The notes under the pieces are model-generated. The model was not told the DNA's origin. It worked only from the letters and a program-made list of their open reading frames with translations, and ran no database searches. The translations under genes were made by a program, and so were the position numbers. A stretch of 64,000 bases of DNA from Luteimonas terrae (GTDB taxonomy: Bacteria > Pseudomonadota > Gammaproteobacteria > Xanthomonadales > Xanthomonadaceae): NCBI RefSeq assembly GCF_004358165.1, contig NZ_SMTG01000002.1, forward strand, positions 682,001 to 746,000, written 5' to 3'. This document shows, in pieces, positions 11,386 to 23,091 of the stretch (its first letter is position 1; every line of letters begins with the position of its first letter).

Positions 11386-13356
11386 TCAGAGCGCCGGGGC
11401 CGGCACCGGCGCCGGCGATTCGTGGCCACCGTCGGTGGCGGTGCCACGCGCCTGCCAGCCGGCCGGTGCACCGGCCGGTTCGGCGGCCCGCCAGTGGATC
11501 GGCGTGCGACTGCTGACGGCCTGGACGCGGCCGTCCGCGATGGCGGCTTCGGGTTCGCGCAGCACCGCGCGGACGTCGGGCGCGGCCGGCTTGCACCACA
11601 GACCCGTCCAAGCATCGCGTCCGCCGCGCTTGGACGCATAGAGCGCGCGGTCGGCCAGGTCCACCGCGTCGCGCCAGCGATCGCGGCGGGCGCTGCCGGC
11701 GCCGGAGGCGTCCGGCCAGCAGGCGAAGCCGATCGAGACCGACAGCGAGACCGCGCCGTCCTCGATGGGGAACGGCGCATCGGCCACCACCGCGCGCAGA
11801 CGCTCGGCGATTTCGCCTGCGCGGCGCAGGTCGAGTGCGGGACAGGCGACCAGGAACTCCTCGCCGCCCCAGCGGGCGACCAGATCGCCCGGCCGGCAGC
11901 AGGCGCCCAAGCGCGCGGCAATCTCGACCAGGATCGCGTCGCCGGTGCTGTGACCGTGCTGGTCGTTGCTGTGCTTGAAATAGTCGACGTCGAGCAGAAA
12001 GACGACCGGGCGCCGGTCGCCGTCCGCCGCGCCGGACATCGCACGCAGGGCCCGGGTCGCGGCGCCGCGATTGAGCAGCCCGCTGAGACTGTCGACCGAG
12101 CTGAGCCGGTACAGACGCCGGTTCACGCGACGCTGGTACGCCGCGAACGCGAGCATCAGCACCACCAGCAGGATCAGGCCGGCCATCGCCGCCGAGCGCA
12201 GGCGGCGTGCGTGTGCCTGTTCGAGCGTGTCGATGCGCCGTTGCTCGTGCAGCCGCGCGAGTTCACCGGCGCTGTGCCGGTCCTGCAGGCGCGCCTGCAG
12301 TCCGGCGAGCGTGCCCAGATTCTGGCTGCGCAGGGCGCGCACCTCGACATCGCGCAGGGTCTGCTGCACATCGATCGCGGCCTCGAACAGACGCTGCGCA
12401 CGCAGGGCGGCCACCTCGCCGCGCAGGGCGTCGCGGTACTCGATGCGGAACTCGCCGAGCCGGGCCAGTTCCGCGGCCGCGCGAGCGTGGGTCAGGGCCT
12501 GCGCGGCGAGGCCGGCCTCGAGCGCCAGCGTCGACATCCGCATCAGGGTGACCGCCGCGCCGGACGGGTCGCTGGCGCGTTGTCCATCGGCCAGACGCGC
12601 GAGCGCCGGCAGAGCGGCGATGCCGCGGCTGTCGAGCGCGGTCAGTTCGGCGCGGATGCGCTGCTCCACCACGCCCAGATCCGTGCCCGAGGCCTGGGGC
12701 AGGGCGGCGTCGAACGCCCGCCGCGCCGCGTCGCGACGGCCGGCGCGCACATGGTTGAGGCCGCGGTTGTAACCGAGGATCGGCTCGGAGAGTCCGCGCG
12801 CGTCGGCGATCCCCTGCGCGCGCGCGTAGATCGTCTCGGCAACGTCGAAGTCTTCCATCTCCTCGCTGTGGATGTTGCCAACGTTGTTGAGCATCTTGAC
12901 CTGGGCCAGGTCGGACTCGCCGGCCTCTGCGACTTCGAAGGCGCGTGTATACAGCGCCAACGCGCGCGGAACGTCGCCGGCCAGGTGCAGGGCGGCCCCG
13001 GCATTGGACAGGGCGCGCAGGGCGAACTCGGGCGGTTGCGGATCGCTGGCGAGCAGCGATTCGATGCGGTCGACCGCGTCGATCGCGGTCAGGGCGTCGC
13101 CGGTCAGCGCGGCCGCGCGGGCGAGGCAGGTCTGCAGTTTGATCGCGTCGGGGGCGGGCACGTCGCTGCCGGCGAGCGCGGCATGCGCGATCGCGACCGC
13201 TTCGGCCGGGCGCGACTCGCGCAGTGCGAAGCAACGCTCGACCTGCGCCGTCAGCGGCGGGTCGGGCTCGGCAACGGGCGGTGCCCCCATCGCAGGCGCC
13301 ACCGCCATCAGCAGCACGGCGGCCAGCAGCCCGCCGCGCCGGTCGCGCGTCGTCAT
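11386..13356 (-). CDS. Periplasmic-TPR, membrane-anchored GGDEF diguanylate cyclase
   Basis: This protein probably synthesises c-di-GMP. The 656-aa product has, in order, a signal peptide (RRGGLLAAVLLMAVAPAMGAP), a long helical tetratricopeptide-like sensor region (about residues 30-370), one transmembrane segment (AAMAGLILLVVLMLAFAAYQ, near 400), and a GGDEF domain with the intact active motif RWGGEEFLV and metal motif DVDYFKHSND. An unusual Pro/Ala-rich tail of about 90 residues follows the cyclase fold. ATG 13356 is chosen for its signal peptide and the upstream GGGGA. An allosteric RxxD inhibitory site was not identified. It is inserted between recJ and prfB, beside the rpf genes, opposite in orientation. 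Confidence 0.85.
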   Translation of the reverse strand: MTTRDRRGGLLAAVLLMAVAPAMGAPPVAEPDPPLTAQVERCFALRESRPAEAVAIAHAALAGSDVPAPDAIKLQTCLARAAALTGDALTAIDAVDRIESLLASDPQPPEFALRALSNAGAALHLAGDVPRALALYTRAFEVAEAGESDLAQVKMLNNVGNIHSEEMEDFDVAETIYARAQGIADARGLSEPILGYNRGLNHVRAGRRDAARRAFDAALPQASGTDLGVVEQRIRAELTALDSRGIAALPALARLADGQRASDPSGAAVTLMRMSTLALEAGLAAQALTHARAAAELARLGEFRIEYRDALRGEVAALRAQRLFEAAIDVQQTLRDVEVRALRSQNLGTLAGLQARLQDRHSAGELARLHEQRRIDTLEQAHARRLRSAAMAGLILLVVLMLAFAAYQRRVNRRLYRLSSVDSLSGLLNRGAATRALRAMSGAADGDRRPVVFLLDVDYFKHSNDQHGHSTGDAILVEIAARLGACCRPGDLVARWGGEEFLVACPALDLRRAGEIAERLRAVVADAPFPIEDGAVSLSVSIGFACWPDASGAGSARRDRWRDAVDLADRALYASKRGGRDAWTGLWCKPAAPDVRAVLREPEAAIADGRVQAVSSRTPIHWRAAEPAGAPAGWQARGTATDGGHESPAPVPAPAL

Positions 13357-13454
13357 CTCGGTCGATCCCCTTGCCAGTGCCCCCAATGGCAGCGCGCAGT
13401 CTACCGGCAAGCGTGACGGCTTGCGCGGCGCGCGCGGACGCGCGGGTGCGGGCT

Positions 13455-13466
13455 TGCTAGAATCGC
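13455..13466 (+). promoter_or_regulatory. Possible extended -10 promoter for prfB
   Basis: TTGCTAGAAT contains TAGAAT (13458-13463) preceded by TG one base upstream, an extended -10 pattern, 29 bases before the prfB ATG. No recognisable -35 is seen. The divergent GGDEF gene starts about 100 bases away. Confidence 0.35.
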
Positions 13467-13491
13467 GGGTTTCACCGGACCACCCTGGCCC

Positions 13492-14620
13492 ATGATCGAA
13501 ACCAATCCCGTCCGCCAGCGCATCGTCGACCTTCGCGGTCGGCTGGATGCGCTGAGGGGGTATCTTTGACTACGACGCCCGTCGCGAGCGTCTGGAAGAA
13601 GTCGAGCGCGAGCTCGAAGACCCGAACATCTGGAACGACCCCGAGCGCGCACAGGCGCTGGGCCGCGAGCGCTCGACGCTCGACAAGACCGTCAACGGCA
13701 TCCGCAACCTGACCGAAGGCCTGGACGGCGCGATCGAACTGCTGGAACTGGCCGAGTCCGAGAGCGACGAGGACACCGCGCAGGCGGTGGTCGACGACGT
13801 CGAGCGCTTCGGCGCCGAGGTCGACAAGCTCGAATTCCAGCGCATGTTCTCCGGCGAACTCGACGGCGCGGCGGCCTTCGTCGACATTCAGGCCGGCGCC
13901 GGCGGCACCGAAGCCCAGGACTGGGCCGAGATCCTGCTGCGCATGTACCTGCGCTGGGCCGAAAGCCGCGGCTGGAAGACCGAGCTGATGGAAGTCTCCG
14001 GTGGCGAAGTCGCGGGCATCAAGTCGGCGACCGTGCGCATCGAGGGCGACTTCGCCTACGGCTGGCTGAAGACCGAGATCGGCGTGCACCGCCTGGTGCG
14101 CAAGTCGCCGTTCGATTCGGACAACCGCCGGCACACCAGCTTCACCTCGGTGTTCGTCTCGCCCGAGATCGACGACAACATCGAGATCGACATCAACCCG
14201 GCCGACCTGCGCACCGATGTCTACCGCTCGTCTGGCGCAGGTGGCCAGCACGTCAACAAGACCGAGTCGGCGGTGCGCATCACGCACATCCCGACCAACA
14301 CGGTCGTGGCCTGCCAGACCGGCCGCAGCCAGCACCAGAACCGCGACAACGCGATGAAGATGCTGGCCGCCAAGCTCTACGAGCTGGAGCTGCAGAAGCG
14401 CAACGCCGAGAAGGACGCGCTGGAAGCGACCAAGTCCGACATCGGCTGGGGCAGCCAGATCCGCAACTACGTGCTCGACCAGAGCCGCATCAAGGATCTG
14501 CGCACCGGCGTCGAACGTTCCGACACGCAGAAGGTGCTCGACGGCGATCTCGACGAATTCGTCGAGGCCGCGCTCAAGTCGGGCCTGGAAGCCGGCGCCA
14601 AACGCGTCGACGCCAACTGA
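13492..14620 (+). CDS. prfB: Peptide chain release factor 2, with programmed +1 frameshift
   Basis: RF2 terminates translation at UGA and UAA. The gene starts at ATG 13492; zero-frame codon 26 is an in-frame UGA at 13567-13569 in the context CTT TGA C, preceded by the Shine-Dalgarno-like AGGGGG at 13555-13560. This is the classical RF2 autoregulatory frameshift: ribosomes slip +1 at CTT when RF2 is scarce. After the shift the frame resumes at GAC 13568 and runs to 14620, giving 375 aa in total. The catalytic GGQ loop ([16 protein letters not shown]) and the stop-recognition motif SPF (VRKSPFDSD) are intact. It lies upstream of lysS as in Xanthomonas and E. coli. Confidence 0.97.
13555..13569 (+). 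promoter_or_regulatory. RF2 programmed frameshift site
   Basis: The elements in order are AGGGGG (internal Shine-Dalgarno), TAT spacer, CTT slippery codon and TGA stop followed by C. The distance from the SD to the slip codon and the C after TGA match the conserved bacterial RF2 signal. Confidence 0.95.
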
Positions 14621-14753
14621 GTCCGGGCCGCGCGATGCGCGGTCACCGGATGTTCCACCGCCATGCCCGCCGATGCCGGCATGGCGTTTCCGGGCGAAGT
14701 CGCCCGTCGTCGTCGCCCCCACCGTTGTTCCGATTCCGCTTTTCGAGACCCCC

Positions 14754-16274
<1,521 letters not shown>

Positions 16275-16289
16275 GGTCAGGGTGTGCCC

Positions 16290-16305
16290 TGTGACGGCAG
16301 TCACG
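16290..16305 (+). promoter_or_regulatory. Candidate CRP/Clp binding site upstream of rpfG
   Basis: TGTGACGGCAGTCACG fits TGTGA-N6-TCACA with one mismatch in the last base. It lies about 137 bases upstream of the rpfG start and 16 bases after the lysS stop. In Xanthomonas the CRP-like protein Clp recognises this consensus and is inhibited by c-di-GMP, so a site here would link RpfG output to its own operon. Confidence 0.45.
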
Positions 16306-16441
16306 GGGCCGGGCGCGGAACATCGGGATGCCTGTAGCCCCGGTGTCAGGAAAGTCCGCATGAATGGCGCGGGACTTGCTTCACATCGGCATCGCCCGCA
16401 ATGATGCGAGGCAGGGGAGCGATTGTGAGGAGGCCCACGGC

Positions 16442-17497
16442 ATGAACATCGTCATCGTCGACGATCAGACGTCCGCGCGGACCATGCTGCGCCACATCCT
16501 CGAGGACATCAGTCCCGAGCTGGAAGTGTTCGACTTCGGCGACCCCGAACACGCCCTGCGCTGGTGCGACGACCACCGCCCCGATCTGTTGCTGCTGGAC
16601 TACCGCATGCCGGTGGTCGACGGCCTGGAGTTCGCGCGCCGCTTCCGCCGCCCGCTGCTGCATCGCGACGTGCCGATCGTGCTGGTCACCGTGGTCGGCG
16701 ACGAGCCGATCCGCCAGGCCGCGCTGGAAGCGGGCGTCATCGATTTCTTGGTCAAGCCGGTGCGCCCGCGCGAACTGCGCGCCCGCTGCCGCAACCTGCT
16801 GCAGCTGCGCCAGCAGTCCGAATCGGTCAAGCAGCGTGCGCTGTCGCTGGAGCAGCGTCTGCTCAAGAGCATGCACGAGGTCGAGGAGCGCGAGCGCGAG
16901 ACCCTGACCCGGCTGGCGCGTGCGATCGCCTATCGCGACGCCAGCACCAGCGCCAACCTCGAACGCGTGGCTGCGGTGGCCGGCATGGTCGCCGAGGCCA
17001 TGGGCCTGTTCGAGGACGAGGTGCGGATGATCGAGCTGGCCGCGCCGCTGCACGACATCGGCAAGATCGCCATTCCCGACGCCATCCTGATGAAGCCCGG
17101 TCCGCTGACGGCCGAGGAGATGGCGACCATGCGCGAGCATCCGCAGATCGGCTACGAGCTGCTGAGCAACAGCGAAAACCGCTTCATCCAGCTCAGCGCG
17201 CTGATCGCGTTGCGCCACCAGGAGCGCTACGACGGCACCGGCTATCCCGACGGCCTTGCCGGCGAGCAGATTCCGCTGGAGGCGCGCATCGTCGCGATCG
17301 CCGACGTGTTCGACGCGCTGATGTCCAAGCGCCCGTACAAGCGGGGCTGGTCGATCGAGGAGGCGCTGGCCTACATCGGCGAGAACAGCGGCCGCCATTT
17401 CGATCCGCGCTGCGTCGAAGCGATGCTGTCGAACGTGCCGCGCCTGCAGCAGATCTGCGCGCAGTTCGGCGGGCGGCCCGTCGGACCGCTGCAGTGA
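16442..17497 (+). CDS. rpfG: Two-component response regulator RpfG (REC-HD-GYP)
   Basis: RpfG receives phosphate from RpfC and hydrolyses c-di-GMP, transmitting the DSF quorum signal. The 351-aa product has an N-terminal receiver (IVIVDDQ, phospho-acceptor Asp53 in [14 protein letters not shown]) and a C-terminal HD-GYP domain with HDIGK (His204-Asp205) and GTGYPDG. The usual HHExxDGxGYP reads [12 protein letters not shown], so the second His is Gln260. ATG 16442 is preceded by a strong GAGGAGG; the in-frame extension upstream lacks REC homology. rpfC follows after 10 bases. No rpfH lies between them, as in Stenotrophomonas and Lysobacter. Confidence 0.95.
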   Translation: MNIVIVDDQTSARTMLRHILEDISPELEVFDFGDPEHALRWCDDHRPDLLLLDYRMPVVDGLEFARRFRRPLLHRDVPIVLVTVVGDEPIRQAALEAGVIDFLVKPVRPRELRARCRNLLQLRQQSESVKQRALSLEQRLLKSMHEVEERERETLTRLARAIAYRDASTSANLERVAAVAGMVAEAMGLFEDEVRMIELAAPLHDIGKIAIPDAILMKPGPLTAEEMATMREHPQIGYELLSNSENRFIQLSALIALRHQERYDGTGYPDGLAGEQIPLEARIVAIADVFDALMSKRPYKRGWSIEEALAYIGENSGRHFDPRCVEAMLSNVPRLQQICAQFGGRPVGPLQ

Positions 17498-17507
17498 GTT
17501 CCGCGGG

Positions 17508-19661
17508 ATGAACGCCGTCATCGGCTGGCTGCGCACGCGTCTGGCCGACCGTCCCGACAGCGAACACGGGCAGGCCACCGTGCGTCTGGTGATGCTCGTC
17601 GTCATCTACGCCTACCTGCAGATCTTCGTCGGCGGCAAGCCGGACGTCGCACGCGCGCTGTGGCTGTCGGAAGCGTATCTGGCGATCGAGTTCACCGTCG
17701 CGGCCGGCATCGTCGGCTGGCTGCTGTGGCGTCCGGGCGTCTCGCATCCCCGTCGCGTGCTCGGCATGGTCGCCGACTACAGCCTGATGGGCGTGGGACT
17801 GTTCCTGCTCGGCGACCTGCTGGCCTGGCTGTACGTGGTGATCATGTGGGTCACCGTCGGCAACGGCCTGCGCTTCGGTCCGCGATATCTGTACGCCGCG
17901 ATCGGCTTCGCGTTCGTGACCTTCGGGACCGCGGTCGCGATCACGCCGTACTGGCAGCAGAACCTGTCGCTGGCCCTGGGCCTGCTGGCCGGTCTGGTCG
18001 CGGTGCCGCTGTACCTGAGTTCGCTGCTGCGCGCGCTGACCGAAGCGACGCGCGCGGCCAAGGCCGCCAGCGAGGCCAAGGGCCGGTTCCTGGCGAACAT
18101 GAGCCACGAGTTCCGCACGCCGCTCAACGGCATCATCGGCATGTCGGATCTGCTGGTGACCACGCCGCTGACCGCCGAGCAGCGCGACAGCGCGCACGTC
18201 ATCCAGACCTCGGCCAAGGCGCTGCAGGTGCTGGTCGACGACGTGCTCGACATCTTCAAGATCGAGGCCGGCAAGTACCGCAGCACGCATGCCGATTTCT
18301 CGCTGACCGAACTCGTGCGCGGCATCCAGGTCATGCTGATGCCCAGCGCGCATGCCAAGGGGCTGCGTTTCGAGGTCAAGGTCGCCGACGCGGTGCCGAC
18401 CCTGCTGCACGGCGACAGCAACCAGCTGCGCCAGGTGCTGGTGAACCTGCTCTCGAACGCGATCAAGTTCACCGAGAAGGGGCAGGTCGCGCTGGAGATC
18501 GACACGCTTGCCGGCGATGTCGAGCCGCAGCAGGTGCGCCTGCGCTTCTCGGTGCGCGACACCGGTATCGGCATGCCGCCCGAGGCGCTGGCCGGCATCT
18601 TCGATGCGTTCGAACAGGTCGAGACCGGCCTGGGCCGTCGTTTCGGCGGCACGGGTCTGGGCACCACGATCGCCAAGGGCCTGACGGAGCTGATGGGTGG
18701 TCGCATCCAGGTCGAAAGCCGGCTCGGCGAAGGCTCGCATTTCTGGATCGAAGTGCCGCTGGGGCTGGTCGCGCAGGCGCAGGTCGCCGCGTCCGAGGGC
18801 GCGAGCAACGTCATCGCCTTCGCCGATCCCTTCGTGCGCCATCGCGCGCGTGTCGAGCCGATGCGGATCCTCGTCGCCGACGACCAGCCCGCCAACCGCA
18901 TGGTGCTGCGTCGCCTGCTCGAGAAGGCGGGCCATCGTCCGCACATCGTCGATGACGGCGACGATGTGTTGATCGCGCTGGAAGCGCAGACCTTCGACGT
19001 GGTGATCACCGACCTGCACATGCCTGGTGCCGACGGACTCGACATCATTCGGCAGACGCGCTTCATGGAAGCCGGCAGCGGCCGCCGCACGCCCTTCATC
19101 GTGCTCACCGCCGATGCAACCTCGGACGCGCGCGAGGCCTGCATGAAGGCCGGCGCGTTCGCCTATCTGACCAAACCCATCGTCACCGAGCGGTTGCTCG
19201 AGAAGCTGGCCGAGATCGCGCTGGGCGTCGCCGCGCCTGCAGCGGCCGAAGCCGCGCCGCCGGCGGCGCCACGCGTCGTCGACGGCAGCATCATTTCCCA
19301 GCACATCCTCGACGAACTGCGCGAGATGGGCCTGGGCGAGGTGTTCGTGCAGCGGTTTCTGGGCGAATGCGCGCGCGATGCACGCAAGTGTCTCGTCGAT
19401 CTCGAGGAAGCCGCGCGGGCGGCCAACTGGGACGGCGCGCGCGATGCCTGTCACGCGCTCAAGGGCGCGGCCGGCAATATGGGCGCGATCCGCCTGGCCG
19501 ACACCGCGTCGACCGGCATGAAGATGCGGTCCGAGCAGTTGCTCAAGGACTGGAGCGGTCTGCTGCAGACGCTCGGTCAGCAGCTCGACCAGGCGCTGGT
19601 GGCCCTGCGCGAGCGCGGCGATATGCCGCGCGCTGGCATGCCCGGGTCGGAGAAGCCCTGA
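17508..19661 (+). CDS. rpfC: Hybrid sensor histidine kinase RpfC (DSF receptor)
   Basis: RpfC senses the diffusible fatty-acid signal in the inner membrane and also restrains RpfF. The 717-aa product has a short N-terminal input stretch ([13 protein letters not shown]), about five transmembrane helices (residues ~25-180), a HisKA domain with His200 in [13 protein letters not shown], an HATPase domain ([24 protein letters not shown]), a receiver with Asp502 in [10 protein letters not shown], and a C-terminal HPt domain with His649 in [14 protein letters not shown]. This is the full RpfC architecture. The start is 10 bases after rpfG, so the two form an operon. The 3' end converges on rpfF with about 20 bases between stops. 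Confidence 0.96.
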   Translation: MNAVIGWLRTRLADRPDSEHGQATVRLVMLVVIYAYLQIFVGGKPDVARALWLSEAYLAIEFTVAAGIVGWLLWRPGVSHPRRVLGMVADYSLMGVGLFLLGDLLAWLYVVIMWVTVGNGLRFGPRYLYAAIGFAFVTFGTAVAITPYWQQNLSLALGLLAGLVAVPLYLSSLLRALTEATRAAKAASEAKGRFLANMSHEFRTPLNGIIGMSDLLVTTPLTAEQRDSAHVIQTSAKALQVLVDDVLDIFKIEAGKYRSTHADFSLTELVRGIQVMLMPSAHAKGLRFEVKVADAVPTLLHGDSNQLRQVLVNLLSNAIKFTEKGQVALEIDTLAGDVEPQQVRLRFSVRDTGIGMPPEALAGIFDAFEQVETGLGRRFGGTGLGTTIAKGLTELMGGRIQVESRLGEGSHFWIEVPLGLVAQAQVAASEGASNVIAFADPFVRHRARVEPMRILVADDQPANRMVLRRLLEKAGHRPHIVDDGDDVLIALEAQTFDVVITDLHMPGADGLDIIRQTRFMEAGSGRRTPFIVLTADATSDAREACMKAGAFAYLTKPIVTERLLEKLAEIALGVAAPAAAEAAPPAAPRVVDGSIISQHILDELREMGLGEVFVQRFLGECARDARKCLVDLEEAARAANWDGARDACHALKGAAGNMGAIRLADTASTGMKMRSEQLLKDWSGLLQTLGQQLDQALVALRERGDMPRAGMPGSEKP

Positions 19662-19681
19662 CCCGGGCGTCCGTTGCCCGA

Positions 19682-20596
19682 TCAGCCGACGTCGACGGCC
19701 TTGTCCTGGTCCGCCGCATCCGGGCGACGCAGCTGCGCGCGCACCAGACGTTCCATCGTGCGCAGCTGGCGCTCGCCCAGCTGGAGCGCGGTGTCGACCC
19801 AGATGCGGGTGATGCGCATGAGTTCTTCGTGCGAGACCGGATGCGCGCCTTCGCGCACGTCGTGCAACGCGAGGCGTGCCGCGGCGATGCGCCGGTTCTG
19901 GCGGATCACTTCATGCACCGCGCGCGTGCCTTCGCCCTTGGGCACCAGCACGTCGACGATGCCCATCGCGTGCAGCTCGTCGCTGGTGTACATGCGGCCG
20001 TTGAGCATCATCTCCTCGGCGACCTTCGGGCTGACCTTCTGCACCAGCAGCGAGTAGGCGCCCATGCCCGGGAACAGGCCGAACAGCACTTCGGGGAAGC
20101 CCATCTGCACGCCGCTTTCGGCGACGATGGTCTGGCAGGCCAGCGCGAGTTCGAAGCCGCCGCCGAGCGTGTCGCCTTCGACCAGCGCGACCGTGTGCGC
20201 GTTGCGGTGCAGGCGCGTGTGCAGCAGATGGATGTTGTCGACGCACTCGCTGGCGTAACGCAGCAGGCCCTCGCGGTTGCGGTCGCGGATCAGCGATGCG
20301 AACAGCTTGAGGTCGCCGCCGAGGTTGAACACGTGCGCATCCGAGCCGAGCACGATGTGCGACACGTGGCCCGGTTCTTCGGCGGCGCGGCGGGAGATGC
20401 CATCGATGGTCTGCTGCGCGAACAGGCGCAGTTCGCGCAGGAGCGCGGGCGAGAAACATGCCCGGTAAGTGGGATCGGAGAACGCCTGCTGCGCATGCAT
20501 GAAGCACCAATGGGAATCATTGGACGCGTCGTGCTCGATGCGGATGGTGGAGAGGGCGGCGGTGGTGTCGCCGTGCAGCAGCTCGACGTTGTTCAT
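19682..20596 (-). CDS. rpfF: DSF synthase RpfF (enoyl-CoA hydratase/thioesterase)
   Basis: RpfF makes cis-2-unsaturated fatty acids (DSF family) from acyl-ACP by dehydration and thioester cleavage. The 304-aa crotonase-fold protein keeps both catalytic glutamates, Glu149 in GGGFELALAC and Glu169 in MGFPEVLFGLFPGMGAYS (20 residues apart, as in the Xanthomonas enzyme where they are 141 and 161). The C-terminal RITRIWVDTALQLGERQLRTMERLVRAQ segment (WVDTALQLGE core) also matches. ATG 20596 follows GGGG and is preferred to a start 8 codons upstream. Its N-terminus is somewhat longer than the 289-aa Xanthomonas protein. rpfB lies upstream on the same strand. Confidence 0.95.
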   Translation of the reverse strand: MNNVELLHGDTTAALSTIRIEHDASNDSHWCFMHAQQAFSDPTYRACFSPALLRELRLFAQQTIDGISRRAAEEPGHVSHIVLGSDAHVFNLGGDLKLFASLIRDRNREGLLRYASECVDNIHLLHTRLHRNAHTVALVEGDTLGGGFELALACQTIVAESGVQMGFPEVLFGLFPGMGAYSLLVQKVSPKVAEEMMLNGRMYTSDELHAMGIVDVLVPKGEGTRAVHEVIRQNRRIAAARLALHDVREGAHPVSHEELMRITRIWVDTALQLGERQLRTMERLVRAQLRRPDAADQDKAVDVG

Positions 20597-20655
20597 TGGT
20601 AATCCCCTGTAGCGGACCACCGCCGGTCGGGCGCCCGGCGGGCGTCCATGTAAAG

Positions 20656-20697
20656 TTTTCGCCCGATGCGCGCTTCTATGCGCGCATCGGGCGAAAA
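20656..20697. terminator. Long perfect hairpin between rpfB and rpfF
   Basis: Two 18-bp arms, TTTTCGCCCGATGCGCGC (20656-20673) and its exact complement (20680-20697), flank a 6-nt loop. In the rpfB-to-rpfF direction the stem is followed by CTTTAC rather than a T run. It could terminate or attenuate read-through from rpfB into rpfF, protect the mRNA end, or bind a protein. It ends about 60 bases before the rpfF start. Confidence 0.7.
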
Positions 20698-20762
20698 GGG
20701 CAAGGATTTCAATGAGCTAAACGCTGAATGCCAAATTCGTCAACACGAATCTGGGAAGTTCA

Positions 20763-22442
<1,680 letters not shown>

Positions 22443-22590
22443 GCAATCCTCTCCCTGATTGAAGGCCGTCACTCGAACTGGTGACCGTACCTGTGCAATT
22501 CGGTCGATTGGAGCATAGGCTCTAGGGGGAGGCAAGGCGCGTTGCGGCGCGATGCGCCGCCCTTCGACATCCCGGCACACAACGGAAAAC

Positions 22591-23061
22591 ATGCGCATGC
22601 CACAGCCCCGACCGAGGTTCGCAAGCTGGCTGATGCTGCTGGCGATGACGCTCGTGCTGGTTGCGTTCTCCGGCTGCAAGCGTGACGCGCCGGAGGAGGC
22701 GATCCGTGCGCAGGTGACCGCGCTGCAGGCGGCGATCGAAGCGCGCAGCGCATCGGATGTCGCCGATCTGCTCGACGAGGATTTCATCGGTCCGCAAGGC
22801 ATGGATCGCCGCGGCGCACGCCAGACCGCGGCCGTGCTGATGCTGCGGCATCAGCGGATCGGCGTCGTCACGGGGCCGCTGGACGTGGAGTTGCAGGGCG
22901 CCGACCGGGCACGCGTGCGCACGCGCGCGGCGCTGACCGGCGGCGACGGCGCGGCACTGCTGCCCGACAGCGCGCAGGCGTGGCGCATCGAAAGTGGCTG
23001 GCGCCTGCGCGGCGACACCTGGCGGATCACCAGCCTCGAGTGGACGCCCGCACTGCAGTGA
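22591..23061 (+). CDS. Small predicted lipoprotein, NTF2-like fold
   Basis: The 156-aa product starts with a lipoprotein signal ([20 protein letters not shown], lipobox AFSGC near residue 28). The mature part, from [36 protein letters not shown] ([18 protein letters not shown] core) to [14 protein letters not shown], has the pattern of SnoaL/NTF2-like domains: helix, DEDF loop and terminal strands with W. Two ATGs (22591 and 22597) are possible and the ribosome-binding site is weak. The function is unknown. It is divergent from rpfB and converges on the fimX-like gene with about 30 bases between stops. Confidence 0.7.
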   Translation: MRMPQPRPRFASWLMLLAMTLVLVAFSGCKRDAPEEAIRAQVTALQAAIEARSASDVADLLDEDFIGPQGMDRRGARQTAAVLMLRHQRIGVVTGPLDVELQGADRARVRTRAALTGGDGAALLPDSAQAWRIESGWRLRGDTWRITSLEWTPALQ

Positions 23062-23091
23062 AACGTGCCGCGCCCGTGCGCGGCGATGCGA

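Noticed and set aside
13492..13569. prfB looking like a pseudogene because of an in-frame stop
   Set aside because: The stop is the conserved RF2 programmed frameshift signal (AGGGGG, CTT, TGA, C).
17193..19454. Long antisense frame over rpfC and rpfG
   Set aside because: Same codon-bias artefact; the sense genes have full domain architecture and good ribosome-binding sites.
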